64,000 bases of DNA from Prorocentrum cordatum (lineage: Eukaryota; Sar; Dinophyceae; Prorocentrales; Prorocentraceae), in contig CAUYUJ010016063.1 of the NCBI GenBank assembly GCA_963575745.1, forward strand, positions 186,546 through 250,545. Reading direction: 5' to 3'. The notes below the pieces were generated by a model. That model made no database searches, was not told where the DNA came from, and saw only the letters and a list, made by a program, of their open reading frames with translations. Below are positions 9,822 to 20,783 of the stretch, one piece after another. Position numbers and translations under genes: made by a program. How positions within the stretch are numbered: the stretch's first letter is position 1; each line of letters starts with the position of its first letter.

Positions 9822-12800
9822 GATCGGCGCGCCCAGCAAGGGAAAAGGCAAGGGCAAAGGAAAGGGCAAGGGAGACAAGAACACATATACTGACAACAAT
9901 AAGAACAAGTTCGAACCAAAGGCGAAGGGCAACCCGAGTCACCCTCGGAAGTGGCGCAGTTACTGCGAGAGGCCGAACCACGCCAAGGACGACTGCCGCA
10001 AGTTCAAGAGGGAGAACGAGGCCAAGGCGGAGGCCAAGAAGAAGGCCAAGGATGAGAAGAAGCAGCGGCGGGCCGCGGCAGCAGGACAGGCTGCCGGCGG
10101 GGGCGCACTACCTGCAGGAGTTCCTCCTCCGCCTGGGTTCGATGGCACAGGGCAGCTTGCGCAGCCACTCACGCAGCACGCGGTGTACGCGACGATGCCA
10201 GCATCTTCGGGATCGGCTTCGACGGCGAGCACGACGCCGACAATGCCCCTCGGCGCGCGCGGGATCAACGGCCTCATCGCGGAACAGGACGCGCTCAAGC
10301 CGAAGTGCATCTTCGCCCTCTCGGCCACGCACTTGGGGCCGAGGGCGGAGTCGGCCGAGCCCAGCAGGGCGAGGCGCAACGAGAGCGGTGACAGCGCTCA
10401 AGTTTCGGCAGCCCGCGGCGTCAGAGGAGTCATGATAGACTCAGGGGCCCAGATCACCGCGTTCCCCTGCGACATGCTGAAGAGCAAGGGCTACGCGCTG
10501 GCCAAATCAAGCGTCTCCAAGCTGCAGGCCATCGACGGCGCGAAGGCGCAGCACTACGGCAAGACGGACGTCAGACTGAGGACGGGCCAGGACGTGATCC
10601 AGATCTCGGCGGAGGCAGCGGACGTGGAGTTCCCCGCGATGTCCACCGACGCGATCACGAAGCAGGGCAAGTCGGTCATCCACTCCCCCCTGGGCGACTG
10701 GATTGTGGACCGTCCGCTCTCGCCCCCGACGCCGGCCAACGCGATCACGCTGATGAAGGATCGGTGCACGTGCTACCTGGAGTACGAGGAGATGCTGGAC
10801 AGCTCCGCCGAGGGCAAGCGCGCGGCACGGACGGCTAGCATCGGCGAGCAGCAGGGCGAGGGGCTGTACCTCAGCGCGGCTCGCAAGACCCTTCGCGCGC
10901 AGGTGCCAGCATCAGAGGACCGACAGCAGCTGCCGACAGCGCTCGGACCAGACCCCAGCGAGGACGCCACCTCGAAGGCGAAGGCGCTCGCGAGACTTGG
11001 CCAGCCCGCGGAGGAGGGGGGGCGAGCTCATGAAGCACACCATATTCCCTTCAGGCCGTGGCGCAGCGACTGCGTCATGGGCCGTGGGAAGGACACGCCC
11101 CACGAGGTGAGCTCAGAGCCCAAGGGTGACGACGAGTACCCAGTCGTGGAGATGGACTTCTTCTTCGTGGCCACCGACGAGATCTCGAAGAAGTACCCCA
11201 TGGTGAACGGCTACGTCGTGAAGGTCATCGACTTCAGGAAGCTGGAGACCAAGGAGCGCGGGGAGCTGCCCGCGATCCTGAACGTCGTGGATTGCAGGTC
11301 CAACGCCTCGGGCGCGCTCTTCGGCTCCAAGCACATCGGCGACTACAAGTCACTCTTCGTGGCCAAGCTCATCGACAGCTGGGGCCACACGACGGCGATT
11401 CTGCTCACGGACGGCGAGAACACGGTCGTCGCCCTGGCTGAGCAGGTGAAGAAGCTCAGGTCGCATTCTACGATAGCGCGGCAAGGCCCAGCGTACTCCT
11501 CGAAGAGCACGGGGCGCGTTGGGGCCAGCAACGGAGCGGCGGCGGGACTACTCCGTACGCTGCGGTTTTCACTTGAGACCAAGCTCGGCTGCAAGCTCGA
11601 ACTCTCGGAACCCAACCTCGCCTTCCTCGCCAACGCGGTCGGCTGGTGCACCGCGAGGTTCCAGCCGAGGAGCCGCGGAGGATCGAGCTACAAGTTCCTC
11701 TTCAGCCGAGAGCACGAAGGAGAAGTGGCAGAGATCGGCGAGCAGGTGTGGCATCGCATCTCGGCTCGCGTCGCGGCGGGCCAGAGCAAGTTCGAGGCGC
11801 GCTTCGCGAAGGGCATGTGGGTCGGCAAGTCAGACCTTGGCGACCAGCACCTGGTGGTGGACCTTCAGCGCAGCCTCCTGAAGGTGCGCTCGGGTCGCCG
11901 CATGCCCGAGGAGTTCCGCTGGAACGCCGAGCTCCTGAAGCAGATCGACGTCACCCCATGGGCCCCTGTGCCTGAGCGCGTGAAGTCCGCCATCAAGAAA
12001 TTCATGTACACCGCGGAGGCTATGAAGAACAGGCATGGACCGACGGACAGCTGCCCGAAGTGCGTCTACGGGCGGGGCCAGCGCAGCGAGCAGCGCCGGC
12101 AGCGCTTCGAGACCATCGCGCAGGAGAGGCTCGAGGCGAAGCTCTTGGAGGAGACCAAGGGCGGCGTCGCGCCTGGCACCCCAGCGATGCCAGGGCCAGC
12201 GCCCCAGGCTCCCCCGCCAGGGCTTGCCGACCACTCGGCAGCGGCCCCAGGCTCGGCAGCGGCAGCATCCTCGGCATCACCTACTGCTACGGCAGCGCCA
12301 GCGACCCCAGGGATGGAGGTGAGCACGCCTAAGGCGCTGGAAAGAGAGACCCCGCGCAGGAGGCACTGGAGCCGAACGAGCGGCAGAGGGTCGGAGCACT
12401 GGCGCAGGCACCCGAGGTCGTGGTCGTCGCGGGCCTCTCGGTCTGCGAGCTGGCGGTCTGCGAGGAAGACGGCGACCGGGAGGTGGGCCCGCTCTGGGAC
12501 CCGATCCCGTCAGGCTTCGAACGGTGTGAGGGCCTCTGCGAGGCGCACGTGGGCCGCTGCGTCTTTCCGCGCGACCGTGACGGGCAGTGCGCGTGCAGGA
12601 GGTGCCTCATCGGCTGCGCCAAGGAGCTCATCCCCGACGCCGAGGCGGTTGCGAGCCTGTGCGCGCTGCGGTCGAACCGCGGGGCGTACGAGAACACTGG
12701 GTGGAGCGTGGGCCCGAGCGCGGCCGAGCCGACGGTGAAGGTCCACTGCGACTATTACACTGGCGAGCCCCTCGACGAGCTGAAGTACCAGAAGGGCAAG

Positions 12801-14345
12801 GCAGACGAGCTCCAGGCCATGGCTGAGCACGGCGTCTACAGCAAGATCCGCATCTCGGACTGCGAGCCTGGAGGCAAGCACATCGGAGGCTTCCCCATTG
12901 CGGACGAGAAGGCTGGGGAGGTGCGCTGGCTCTTCGTGGGGGCGGAGGTTGCCCACCAGCACCGCGAGGACAACCATCAGGGCCCTCCTCCACTCGCGAT
13001 GGTTCGCGCGATCCAGCTTGGCGGCCAGCAAGCACGACGGCGACGGTCTGCACCGAAGGTGCATCCGCATCTGAGATGTCCGCAAGGCGTTCTTCAACAC
13101 CGACCTGCACGAGCAGATCTACGTCCACCCAGGCAGCGAGCTGTGCGAGCGAGGCTTCTGCTGGGAGCTGCACAAGGCCTTGTGCGGGACCCGCTTGGCC
13201 AGCCAGCTGTGGGGCGAGAACGTGAAGGCTACCTCGGACGACGCTGGAGGCAAGGCGCTGAAGGGTGCCCCTGGCATGTTCTACTTCCCTAAACTCTGCT
13301 GCGACGGCAAAGACGCCACGATGGGGGTCCACGGCGACGACTTTATTGCGGAGGGCCACGTCGCGACGCTCGACCAGCTGGACGACGTCCTGAGAGTGGA
13401 GTACGAGATTACCTCATCGCCGCCGTTGGGACCTGGACACCCCGGAGTTGCCCGATACCTGAAGCGCGTCTGCGGCTACGTGGACAAGCTACCTGAGACG
13501 TTGCTACCAGGCTTCTTCTGGCACGCGGATCCGGAGCACGCGGCGGGGATCATCAAGTTCGGATCCAAGGAGGGCGCCAAGGTAGTCGACACACCCGGCA
13601 CCAATGCGATAGGAGCACAGCTGCGCAACGCGACGGGCCCGATGCCCACGGCTGAGGCTCGTAAGACAGCATCGGCAGGAGGGCTTGCGCTCTACCTGGC
13701 GGCGGATCGCCCTGACATCATGTTCTCGAGCAAGACCATCATGCAGGACGTGAGCAAGCCGAACTACCAGATGAACGCGAGGCTCATGAGGTTGGCCCGC
13801 TACCTCGAGGGCCACCAGGTCCTGGTCTGGTGCCACGAGTTGCAGGACATGCCGAAGGTGCTGAGGGCCGATGGAGACGCAGATTGGGCAGCCCCTACGG
13901 CAGTGGCGCGCAAGAGCACCTCGGGAGGCACGATCAGGTTCGGCAATCATACCTGGGACTGCTACTCGGCCAGCCAGGCCACCCAGGCGCTGAGCAGCGG
14001 CGAGTCGGAGTTTTACGCCCTCGGCTCAATCGCGGCCCGAGGTCTGCAGATGACGTTCTTCCAGAGCGAGATCGGGATCGAGATCAAGCTGGTGCTGGCC
14101 TCGGACAGCGCGGCCGCTCGCGGCATGGCCCAGCGGCACGGAGTGGGCAAGGTGCGCCACTTGGAGCTGCGCTATCTTTGGGCGCAGGCATGGCTTCGAC
14201 TCCAGATGTTCGAGCTCGCGAGGGAGGGCGCCCGCAAGATGATGGCGGATATACTGACGAAGTACGTGGACAAGGATAGCATGGCCAAGCACCTGCACGA
14301 GCTGAGCCTGAGGATGACGGGCATGGCCATGGTCCTCTTCGACGC
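9815..14345 (+). pseudogene. gag C-terminus and pol polyprotein of element 1 (PR-IN-RT-RH)
   Basis: A Gly/Lys-rich basic stretch is followed by a degenerate CCHC knuckle at 9,955-9,996, where the first Cys codon reads CGC (Arg). The protease motif MIDSGA is at 10,435-10,449. The integrase zinc region near 11,020-11,100 has lost one Cys to Arg. Its catalytic Asp residues are at 11,155 and 11,410; the expected Glu at 11,521-11,523 reads GGG (Gly). Frame shifts occur near 12,310-12,345 and at about 13,017 (extra T). The RT Asp region (DVRKAFFNTDL) starts just after an in-frame TGA at 13,072-13,074. The RT box is HGDD (13,330-13,341). RNase H follows (SSGESEFYAL, ASDSAAARG, ADILTKYV) and ends near 14,300. 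Codon use stays GC-rich throughout. Confidence 0.88.
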
Positions 14346-14389
14346 TCCTGGCGATTCCGAGCGCGGCGGCGTCGTCGGAACAGCGCAGG

Positions 14390-15031
14390 GTGGACGACGA
14401 GGGCGAGACGCTTGGAGCGGGGCAGCTGAGAGGATTTCCCTGGCTGCTGGTGAGCTTGATCTTCGTGTTGTGCCTCATTGCCTACCTCGCCGGCTGGTAC
14501 GTGGGCAGGCGCAAGGCGGCCTCCCAGACGGCCGAACGGGGACCAAGAGCGGCGCCGAGAGGAGAGAGGACGCAACACGAGGACCCCGTCGAGCCCAGGC
14601 AGCGGCCGCCCGAGGCATCGAGCCCGATGCCGACCGCCAGGAGGCTCGAGGAGGACACGGAGTCCAGGCAGGAGCCGCCAGAGGAGCGGACCGCTTGGAG
14701 GAGCTCGGATTACACCAACGAGCAGAAGTACACGACGCGCGAGGTTCACCGCCTGTACGAGACCTACACCGTTGGCGAGCTGCGGGGCCTGCTAGTCGAG
14801 CGGAACGCGCGGCTCATGGCGGGCTACACCAGGAAGGAGGAGCTCGTCGAGACGGCCAGTGAGACCAGCCCGATGGAGATGCAGGTGGTCGCCCAGCTGA
14901 CCAACGAGCTGAAGGACCACGGGATCGGCGCGAAGTGGCAAGCTCGCATGCTGGCGAGCGGGCGCAGGATCAACAAGATGGTGGCCACCACCACGGAGGT
15001 GCTGGACCGCCTGCAGGAGCGCTTTGGCTGA
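14390..15031 (+). CDS. element 1 ORF3: membrane-anchored SAP-like protein
   Basis: A 213-residue ORF in a different frame from pol, overlapping the degenerate pol tail and ending 68 bp before the 3' LTR. Residues 15-38 form a strong transmembrane segment (FPWLLVSLIFVLCLIAYLAG), followed by basic residues and a low-complexity Arg/Pro/Glu linker (40-105). Residues about 125-157 (YTVGELRGLLVERN... GYTRKEELV) resemble a SAP-type helix-turn-helix: two helices with conserved Leu and Gly. The C-terminal 50 residues are helical. It is intact although the neighbouring pol is not. Ty1/copia elements usually have no gene here; env-like or accessory ORFs are known in some lineages. The role is unknown. 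Confidence 0.6.
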   Translation: MDDEGETLGAGQLRGFPWLLVSLIFVLCLIAYLAGWYVGRRKAASQTAERGPRAAPRGERTQHEDPVEPRQRPPEASSPMPTARRLEEDTESRQEPPEERTAWRSSDYTNEQKYTTREVHRLYETYTVGELRGLLVERNARLMAGYTRKEELVETASETSPMEMQVVAQLTNELKDHGIGAKWQARMLASGRRINKMVATTTEVLDRLQERFG

Positions 15032-15090
15032 TCACCGAGGCGCAGAACGCGGGCGAGGGCCGTTTGCCCGCTCTCTTCACCCGCGACCTC

Positions 15091-15099
15091 GAGGAGAGG
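15091..15099 (+). other. polypurine tract, element 1
   Basis: GAGGAGAGG directly precedes the TG of the 3' LTR, the position and composition expected of a plus-strand primer. Confidence 0.7.
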
Positions 15100-15256
15100 T
15101 GCTCGTCCCTGGTCTATGTCTGAGGGGGTGCACCCGCGGGGCCCAGGAGGCCAGGTCGGAAGGGGTGGGGAGTGAAAACGCATGTTGTGATATGGCTCAA
15201 GAAAAGAAGGCTGATTCACCTCTCTCCCCCAATCCTTACGGGGGAGGGCTGAAGCA
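15100..15256 (+). repeat. 3' LTR of element 1
   Basis: 157 bp, about 96% identical to the 5' LTR. The spliced-leader-like segment reads ATGGCTCAAG here (15,192-15,201), one change from the 5' copy. Ends CA, followed by AAAAA. Confidence 0.93.
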
Positions 15257-15261
15257 AAAAA

Positions 15262-15880
15262 ACACACACCAAAACCAAAACCGAGAGGGTCTAGCACGCC
15301 AGGCACCCCTGCGATGAATCGACAGGGCGGCGGCGGGTCCTAGTGGCCTTCGGCCCATCCCGCCACCGTGCCTGGGTTGTGGGTCTGACGCCTCTTGTAT
15401 ATGTGTTGCGGTGTCGTGGGGTGGCCCTCGGGGGCCTCTTGGAGGCTATTTGGGCGCCTCTTGGGGGCCTCTTGAAGCCTCGAAGGGTATCTTTTTGGCC
15501 TGTTGGAGGCCTCTTGGACGCGTCTTGGGCGCCTCTTGGGGCCTCTGGGGCCTGTTGGCGGCCTCTTGGGGCCTCCTGGGGGCTTCTCGGGGCTTCTCGG
15601 ATCACTTTTTGGGCCATTTTGGCGCCCTCTTGGGCCGTCTGGGGGCCCTGTTGGATGCGTCTTGGGCTGTCTTGGGGCGTGTTTGGGAGCTTTAGCCGTT
15701 TTGGAGCGTCGGAAAGCAACAAATGCGAATCAGCCCAAATCCTTCAAACACATGTTCTAAATCTGCGTTTTTTGGCTTCGTGGGGCTCTCTCGGGAGGCC
15801 TCTTGCAGCGCTCTTGGGGCCTTCTTGGGCCTTGGGCTGTCTTGGAGCCATCTCCGGGCGCCTTGGAGCACTCCTGTCCT
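15262..15880. repeat. continuation of the higher-order repeat after element 1
   Basis: Sequence resumes the dispersed module interrupted by the element (CACCAAAACCAAAACCG..., GCACGCCAGGCACCCC), then the CTTGGGG/GGCCTCTT short repeats and one GTCGGAA block near 15,708. No gene. Confidence 0.8.
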
Positions 15881-16190
15881 CGGCAATGCGAACATCTTGT
15901 AATTAGCGAGAGTTTCTGGCCTCGGGGACGTGAGTATTGCATCAGCTTCGAGATTATGATGCTTTGGGGACGCACACTTTATGTAATTTGCAAAGGTTTA
16001 CGGCCTCGGGGACGCGAACATCATAACTTCCAGAAAGGATTATAGCTACGGGGACGCGAATCTTGCGTAATGTACAGACAGGGATTGTTGCCTCGGGGAC
16101 GCAAGAATTGCATACTTGACAAAGGTTGTGGCTTCGGAGACGCGAGTAGGGAGTAATCTACGAAGGATTATGGCTTCGGCGGCGCGAATC
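15881..16190. repeat. 42-bp satellite, about eight copies
   Basis: The core CGGGGACGCGAA (variants) recurs at about 15,881, 15,923, 15,965, 16,007, 16,049, 16,094, 16,135 and 16,177, a spacing of 41-45 bp. Sequence between cores is AT-richer and diverged. Confidence 0.8.
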
Positions 16191-16941
16191 TCACGTCTTT
16201 TTACATGTCCCACGCTCCCCCGGGACGTCAGGGCACGCGATCCGAGGGTGGTAAATTGCTGGTTTGGGGCTCCGCCCCCTCGCGCGGATTTTACAAATTG
16301 CAGTAGGAAGTAAAAAACTTGACTGTGACACTGGAGACTTGAAACGCAACTCGCGCAGGGAACAGCAGCCGCAAGGTGGCCAGCGGATTGTCAGGCGCCC
16401 CCCAGAGACAGTCCCAAAACAGGGCCTGCCTAAAACCAGGGACTGGCCAAAACAGCCCAAACGCGCCGTTTACGACGCGGGAACGCGATGACTGAACATC
16501 CCTCGAAATGCCGTCCCAAATGTTGCTCACAATGCTGCAAAAGCGCGCGCCTCGGAAAAGAAAATGGGCAAAACCTTCTTTGTGTTTTGGGCTGCGCTTT
16601 GGGTAGTGTTTCGTCTCGTTGAGATCGGTCTATGTACGTGATGGGTAGTCTGGGGACGATATCCTGAATATGTTTGAATTTTGTTGGGGTATTTGTTATT
16701 TGTCCAAAATCCACCTGTAGGGGGACATGCCCGACCTAACGCTACACTCCCTAAGATCCTGGCGTCCCAGTGTTTTTGCACCGGGCAGTTTTGTCAGGTC
16801 TCGGGCAGCCGGACCCTCACATATCGAGCCGATTCGAACAAGAAATGCAGCAGAAGGATTGGGCCTACCTCTCCAGTCGTGACTTTCCACGACCAGCAGC
16901 AACGTGATTGGGCGAAGGCTTCAAGGTTAAAGGTTTTTACA
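16191..16941. other. no gene seen; one MITE right end
   Basis: Mixed-composition sequence with no convincing ORF. Bases about 16,660-16,739 end in ACATGCCCGACCTAA, the right terminus of the hAT-like family. No matching left end or duplication was found, so this copy is probably truncated. Confidence 0.5.
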
Positions 16942-17868
16942 TAACAGCTTGTTCTGATAGGTTTCCAGTAGGGTCAAAAGAGAGCAGCAGATGACTCCAC
17001 AGGGGGGTCTGGGCGGGTGCCGGACAGGGTGCCGCAGAAGTCGTTTTAAGCAAACAGTCACACACTTCGTGCTCTTCGACCTCCCAGAACTCCATTCCCG
17101 GGCCACATTTTGAATGCCCGGAGCCAACTGTAGGCCACTTCGTGCTCTTCGAGTTCCCAGAACTCCATTCCCGGGCCACATTTTGAATGCCCGGAGCCAA
17201 CTGTAGGCCACTTCGTGGTCTTCGAGTTCCCAGAACTCCATTCCCGGGCCACATTTTGAATGCCCGGAGCCAACTGTAGGCCACTTCGTGCTCTTCGAGT
17301 TCCCAGAACTCCATTCCCGGGCCACATTTTTGCCCGGAGCCAACTGTAGGCCACTTCGGAGTTCCCAGAACTCCACTGTAGGCCACTTCGTGGTCTTCGA
17401 GTTCCCAGAACTCCATTCCTGGGAATGATTTTGAATGCCCGGAGCCAACTGTAGGCCACTTCGTGTTCTTCGAGTTCCCAGAACTCCATTCCCGGGCCAC
17501 ATTTTGAATGCTGAGGCAGGCTGAGGGAGGCTGAGGCTGAGGCTGAGGCTGAGGCTGATGCAGGCTGAGGCTGAGGCAGGCTGAGGCTGAGGCCGAGGCT
17601 GAAGGCAGACTGAGGCTGAGGCTGAAGCAGGCTGAGGCTGAGGCTGAGGCAGGCTGAGGCTGAGGCAGGCTGAGGCTGAGGCTGAGGCAGGCTGAGGCTG
17701 AGGCTGTGTCTGTGACTGCCGTTGCCACTGCGACTGTCATCGCGAATGCGACTACGACTGCGAGAACAGCACAATTCTACAACTGGATTCTCATCTGAAT
17801 CTTAAGGGGAATGCTTCCAGATATGCTCCTACACATCGCTGTTAGGTTGCTTTGCCGGGATAATTACC
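16942..17868. repeat. minisatellite block, tandem copy A
   Basis: Begins TAACAGCTTGTTCTGATAGG and contains seven units of a 73-bp repeat (about 17,062-17,516, core TTCCCAGAACTCCATTCCCG), a (CTGAGG)n-type hexanucleotide run (17,517-17,705), then a unique tail ending CGGGATAATT. The next copy starts 927 bp later. Because 73 is not a multiple of three, a stop-free unit leaves all frames open on the minus strand, producing long but meaningless ORFs. Confidence 0.92.
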
Positions 17869-18820
17869 TAACAGCTTGTTCTGATAGGTTTCTAGTAGGG
17901 TCAAAAGAGAGCAGCAGATGACTCCACAGGGGGGTCTGGGCGGGTGCCGGACAGGGTGCCGCAGAAGTCGTTTTAAGCAACAGTCACACACTTCGTGCTC
18001 TTCGACCTCCCAGAACTCCATTCCCGGGCCACATTCTGAATGCCCGGAGCCAACTGTAGGCCACTTCGTGCTCTTCGACTTCCCAGAACTCCATTCCCGG
18101 GCCACATTTTGAATGCCCGGAGCCAACTGTAGGCCACTTCGTGGTCTTCGAGTTCCCAGAACTCCATTCCCGGGCCACATTTTGAATGCCCGGAGCCAAC
18201 TGTAGGCCACTTCGTGCTCTTCGAGTTCCCAGAACTCCATTCCCGGGCCACATTTTGAATGCCCGGAGCCAACTGTAGGCCACTTCGTGCTTCGAGTTCC
18301 CAGAACTCCATTCCCGGGCCTGCCCGGAGCCAACTGTAGGCCACTTCGAGTTCCCAGAACTCCATTCCTGGGCATGATTTTGAATGCCCGGAGCCAACTG
18401 TAGGCCACTTCGTGTTCTTCGAGTTCCCAGAACTCCATTCCCGGGCCACATTTTGAATGCTGAGGCAGGCTGATGCTGAGGCAGGCTGAGGCTGAGGCAG
18501 GCTGAGGCTGAGGCTGAGGCTGAGGCTGAGGCAGGCTGAGGCTGAGGCCGAGGCTGAAGGCAGACTGAGGCTGAGGCTGAAGCAGGCTGAGGCTGAGGCT
18601 GAGGCAGGCTGAGGCTGAGGCAGGCTGAGGCTGAGGCTGAGGCAGGCTGAGGCTGAGGCTGTGTCTGTGACTGCCGTTGCCACTGCGACTGTCATCGCGA
18701 ATGCGACTACGACTGCGAGAACAGCACAATTCTACAACTGGATTCTCATCTGAATCTTAAGGGGAATGCTTCCAGATATGCTCCTACACATCGCTGTTAG
18801 GTTGCTTTGCCGGGATAATT
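17869..18820. repeat. minisatellite block, tandem copy B
   Basis: Same order as copy A: start at 17,869, seven 73-bp units, hexanucleotide run, identical tail ending 18,820. One array unit is shortened in each copy, but the deletions differ (A near 17,331-17,395, B near 18,285-18,350), so array lengths changed after the 0.93-kb duplication. Confidence 0.92.
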
Positions 18821-19425
18821 CGGGCGACGTGCTTCGAGGTTATATGAAGGTTTGCGTACGTTTTCGTCGGTTCTCATCGGTTTTCCAGTCTCGGGGTGCC
18901 TTCAGCGGCTGCGCTTCACTGAGAGCGTTCCAGGTGTGCCCAGATCGTCGCGATCGGCTGCTGGAGAGGCGAGTTGTGACCCGAAAGTTCGGGGGCAACG
19001 TTCGGGGGGGTAGGTTTAGTGGGGGATGCATCGGCCTCCTTTTGCCCATTCATTGCCGAGAAGGGCCCGATGGCCCACCCTGCTCAGGACAATGCGGATT
19101 TGCTTTCGGAGGTCTATCGCCGATCTGTCGGCGATTTATCGCCGATTCCAGGTTGATGTTTTACCCCCCTGAGTTGGACCCCCCCTAACATCCCTCAGGC
19201 GTCGGCGTCGACGGCGCCGATGCTTCGGGGGTGCTTTCGGCCGCTTCGGGGCCTCCCCTCACAGGATGAGGTACCGAAAGCGCTACCCTCGCCTCGTTTT
19301 CACCTTTTGGGGCTTCTTTGGAGGCTTTCATCGCCACGGCTGGATTCACTCGCCTCGACGTTCTGGTCAGAACGCGCCCCTTGAGGGGTCCGGTGAGTGG
19401 TGGTATCGGCGCCTTGCTGCCCCCC
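18821..19425. other. spacer, no gene supported
   Basis: Low-repeat sequence. It shares the string TATCGCCGATTCC with the very start of the window (19,139 and about 25). A plus-strand ORF at 18,766-19,188 has no recognisable domain and starts inside the repeat. Confidence 0.4.
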
Positions 19426-19760
19426 TAGGAGCGGACGTTGGTGGCGGGGCTCTTCGCACACGGCGAGGTGGGCCTGGACGCGGTGGCCAGCCGCGCGCCG
19501 CCCGAGGCGGCGGCGGGGGCGCTGCTGCGCGAGCTCGCCACGTACAAGCGGCTTCGCTGGCTGGACGCTGGCGCGGGCGGCGCGGCCGCCGCCGACGGCG
19601 CCGAGCTGAAGGCTCCGCGCCCGCGCGCGCCCGGCTGGGTGGCGCGCCCGGCGCGGCGCGGGGTGCTCGCGCGGCACCCGCTTGTGGCAGAGCTGCTTGC
19701 CGATGGTGCCGGCGGCGGCGCAGGGCGGTGCCTGCAGCACTCCAACTTCGGCCACTTGGA
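19426..19760 (+). other. possible captured exon
   Basis: After a polypyrimidine-AG (CCCCCCTAG, ending 19,428) a GC3-biased frame reads ERTLVAGLFAHGEVGLDAV and continues for about 110 codons as an Ala/Leu/Arg-rich helical segment. The acceptor-like start and codon bias are unlike flanking DNA. No donor or partner exon is identified and I do not recognise the protein. Confidence 0.35.
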
Positions 19761-20168
19761 GCTGGCGATCACCACCGTCGTAATCTTTTCCCATCCCCAC
19801 TGGGCCATGACATCTCGGCCCCACCAGCCCATCCTCCTACTCAGGTGGGGCTGACACCGACTGACCTATCCCCATCCTCACCAGTCCACCAGCCCACCGG
19901 CCCCGCGAAACCCGCAGGAACAGGCATTTTCACCGCAGGAGGTCTTTCATGCTGCACGGGGACCCCCACAAAGCACTAGCTTGTCAATCAGGTGTGGTGG
20001 TCGGCAGCTGAATTGATTGTCCAGTATTGTTCGCCGTGCTGGCCTGTGTTGGGCGGTTATGTTTCTGGCAGATATTACACCCTGTGCTACCCTGTAAGAT
20101 GACGAAGCTCCGTGCCTGTTCTTACAAGGTTTTTCGTACGAGTCCCTACCCTTCCTATTAGCATGAGA

Positions 20169-20213
20169 GTCGTAGCAATAGTAGTAGTAGTAGTAGTAGT
20201 AGTAGTCGTAGTC

Positions 20214-20296
<83 letters not shown>

Positions 20297-20374
20297 CGTA
20301 GTAGTAGTCGTAGTCGTAGTCGTAGTCGTCGTAGTCGTAGTCGTAGTCGTAGTCGTAGTCGTAGTCGTAGTCGT

Positions 20375-20443
<69 letters not shown>

Positions 20444-20465
20444 TGTAGTTGTAGTCGTTGTCGCG

Positions 20466-20562
<97 letters not shown>

Positions 20563-20600
20563 TCGTCGTCGTCGTCTTCGACGTCGTCGCCGTCGCCGCC
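20169..20600. repeat. (TAG)n/(TCG)n microsatellite
   Basis: About 430 bp of TAG repeats passing into TCG, CGC and TCG variants. It generates a poly-Val frame and, on the other strand, poly-Tyr/Asp. The reverse-complement type, (TAC)n, occurs at 52,740-53,095. Confidence 0.95.
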
Positions 20601-20783
20601 GGAATAATTATTTGCCTTGCATTGTTGGGTGTCAGAAGTCTTCAAGTAGACCCCAGGATAATAATGCTTTGCCCAGGATTCGGGGGGGGGTCAATACCTT
20701 GCAGGGTGATCCCCACTAGGGACCTGAGTGAACAAGTCGGCGAGTGGGGCCCAGGCCACGCCAGCGGGCAGGCACAGTCAAGT

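Larger units (their letters stand above)
8793..15256 (+). mobile_element. Ty1/copia LTR retrotransposon (element 1), complete but damaged
   Basis: Two near-identical LTRs bound a 6,464-bp unit: 8,793-8,950 and 15,100-15,256, each starting TG and ending GGCTGAAGCA. The 5-bp duplication AAAAA flanks it (8,788-8,792 and 15,257-15,261). A primer-binding site follows the 5' LTR and a purine tract precedes the 3' LTR. Domain order is gag, protease, integrase, reverse transcriptase, RNase H, which is the Ty1/copia order, then an extra ORF. The LTRs differ by about six substitutions and one indel, so insertion is not very old. Several frameshifts and one stop make this copy non-functional. Confidence 0.93.

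Noticed and set aside
14345-14862. C-terminal extension of element 1 pol beyond RNase H
   Set aside because: The frame is open by composition but overlaps the better-formed ORF3 in another frame and has no domain.
17058-18729. Minus-strand ORFs up to 295 codons with EFWELEEHEVAYSWLRA-type repeats
   Set aside because: The 73-bp unit contains no stop in any frame, so openness is automatic; no conserved domain.
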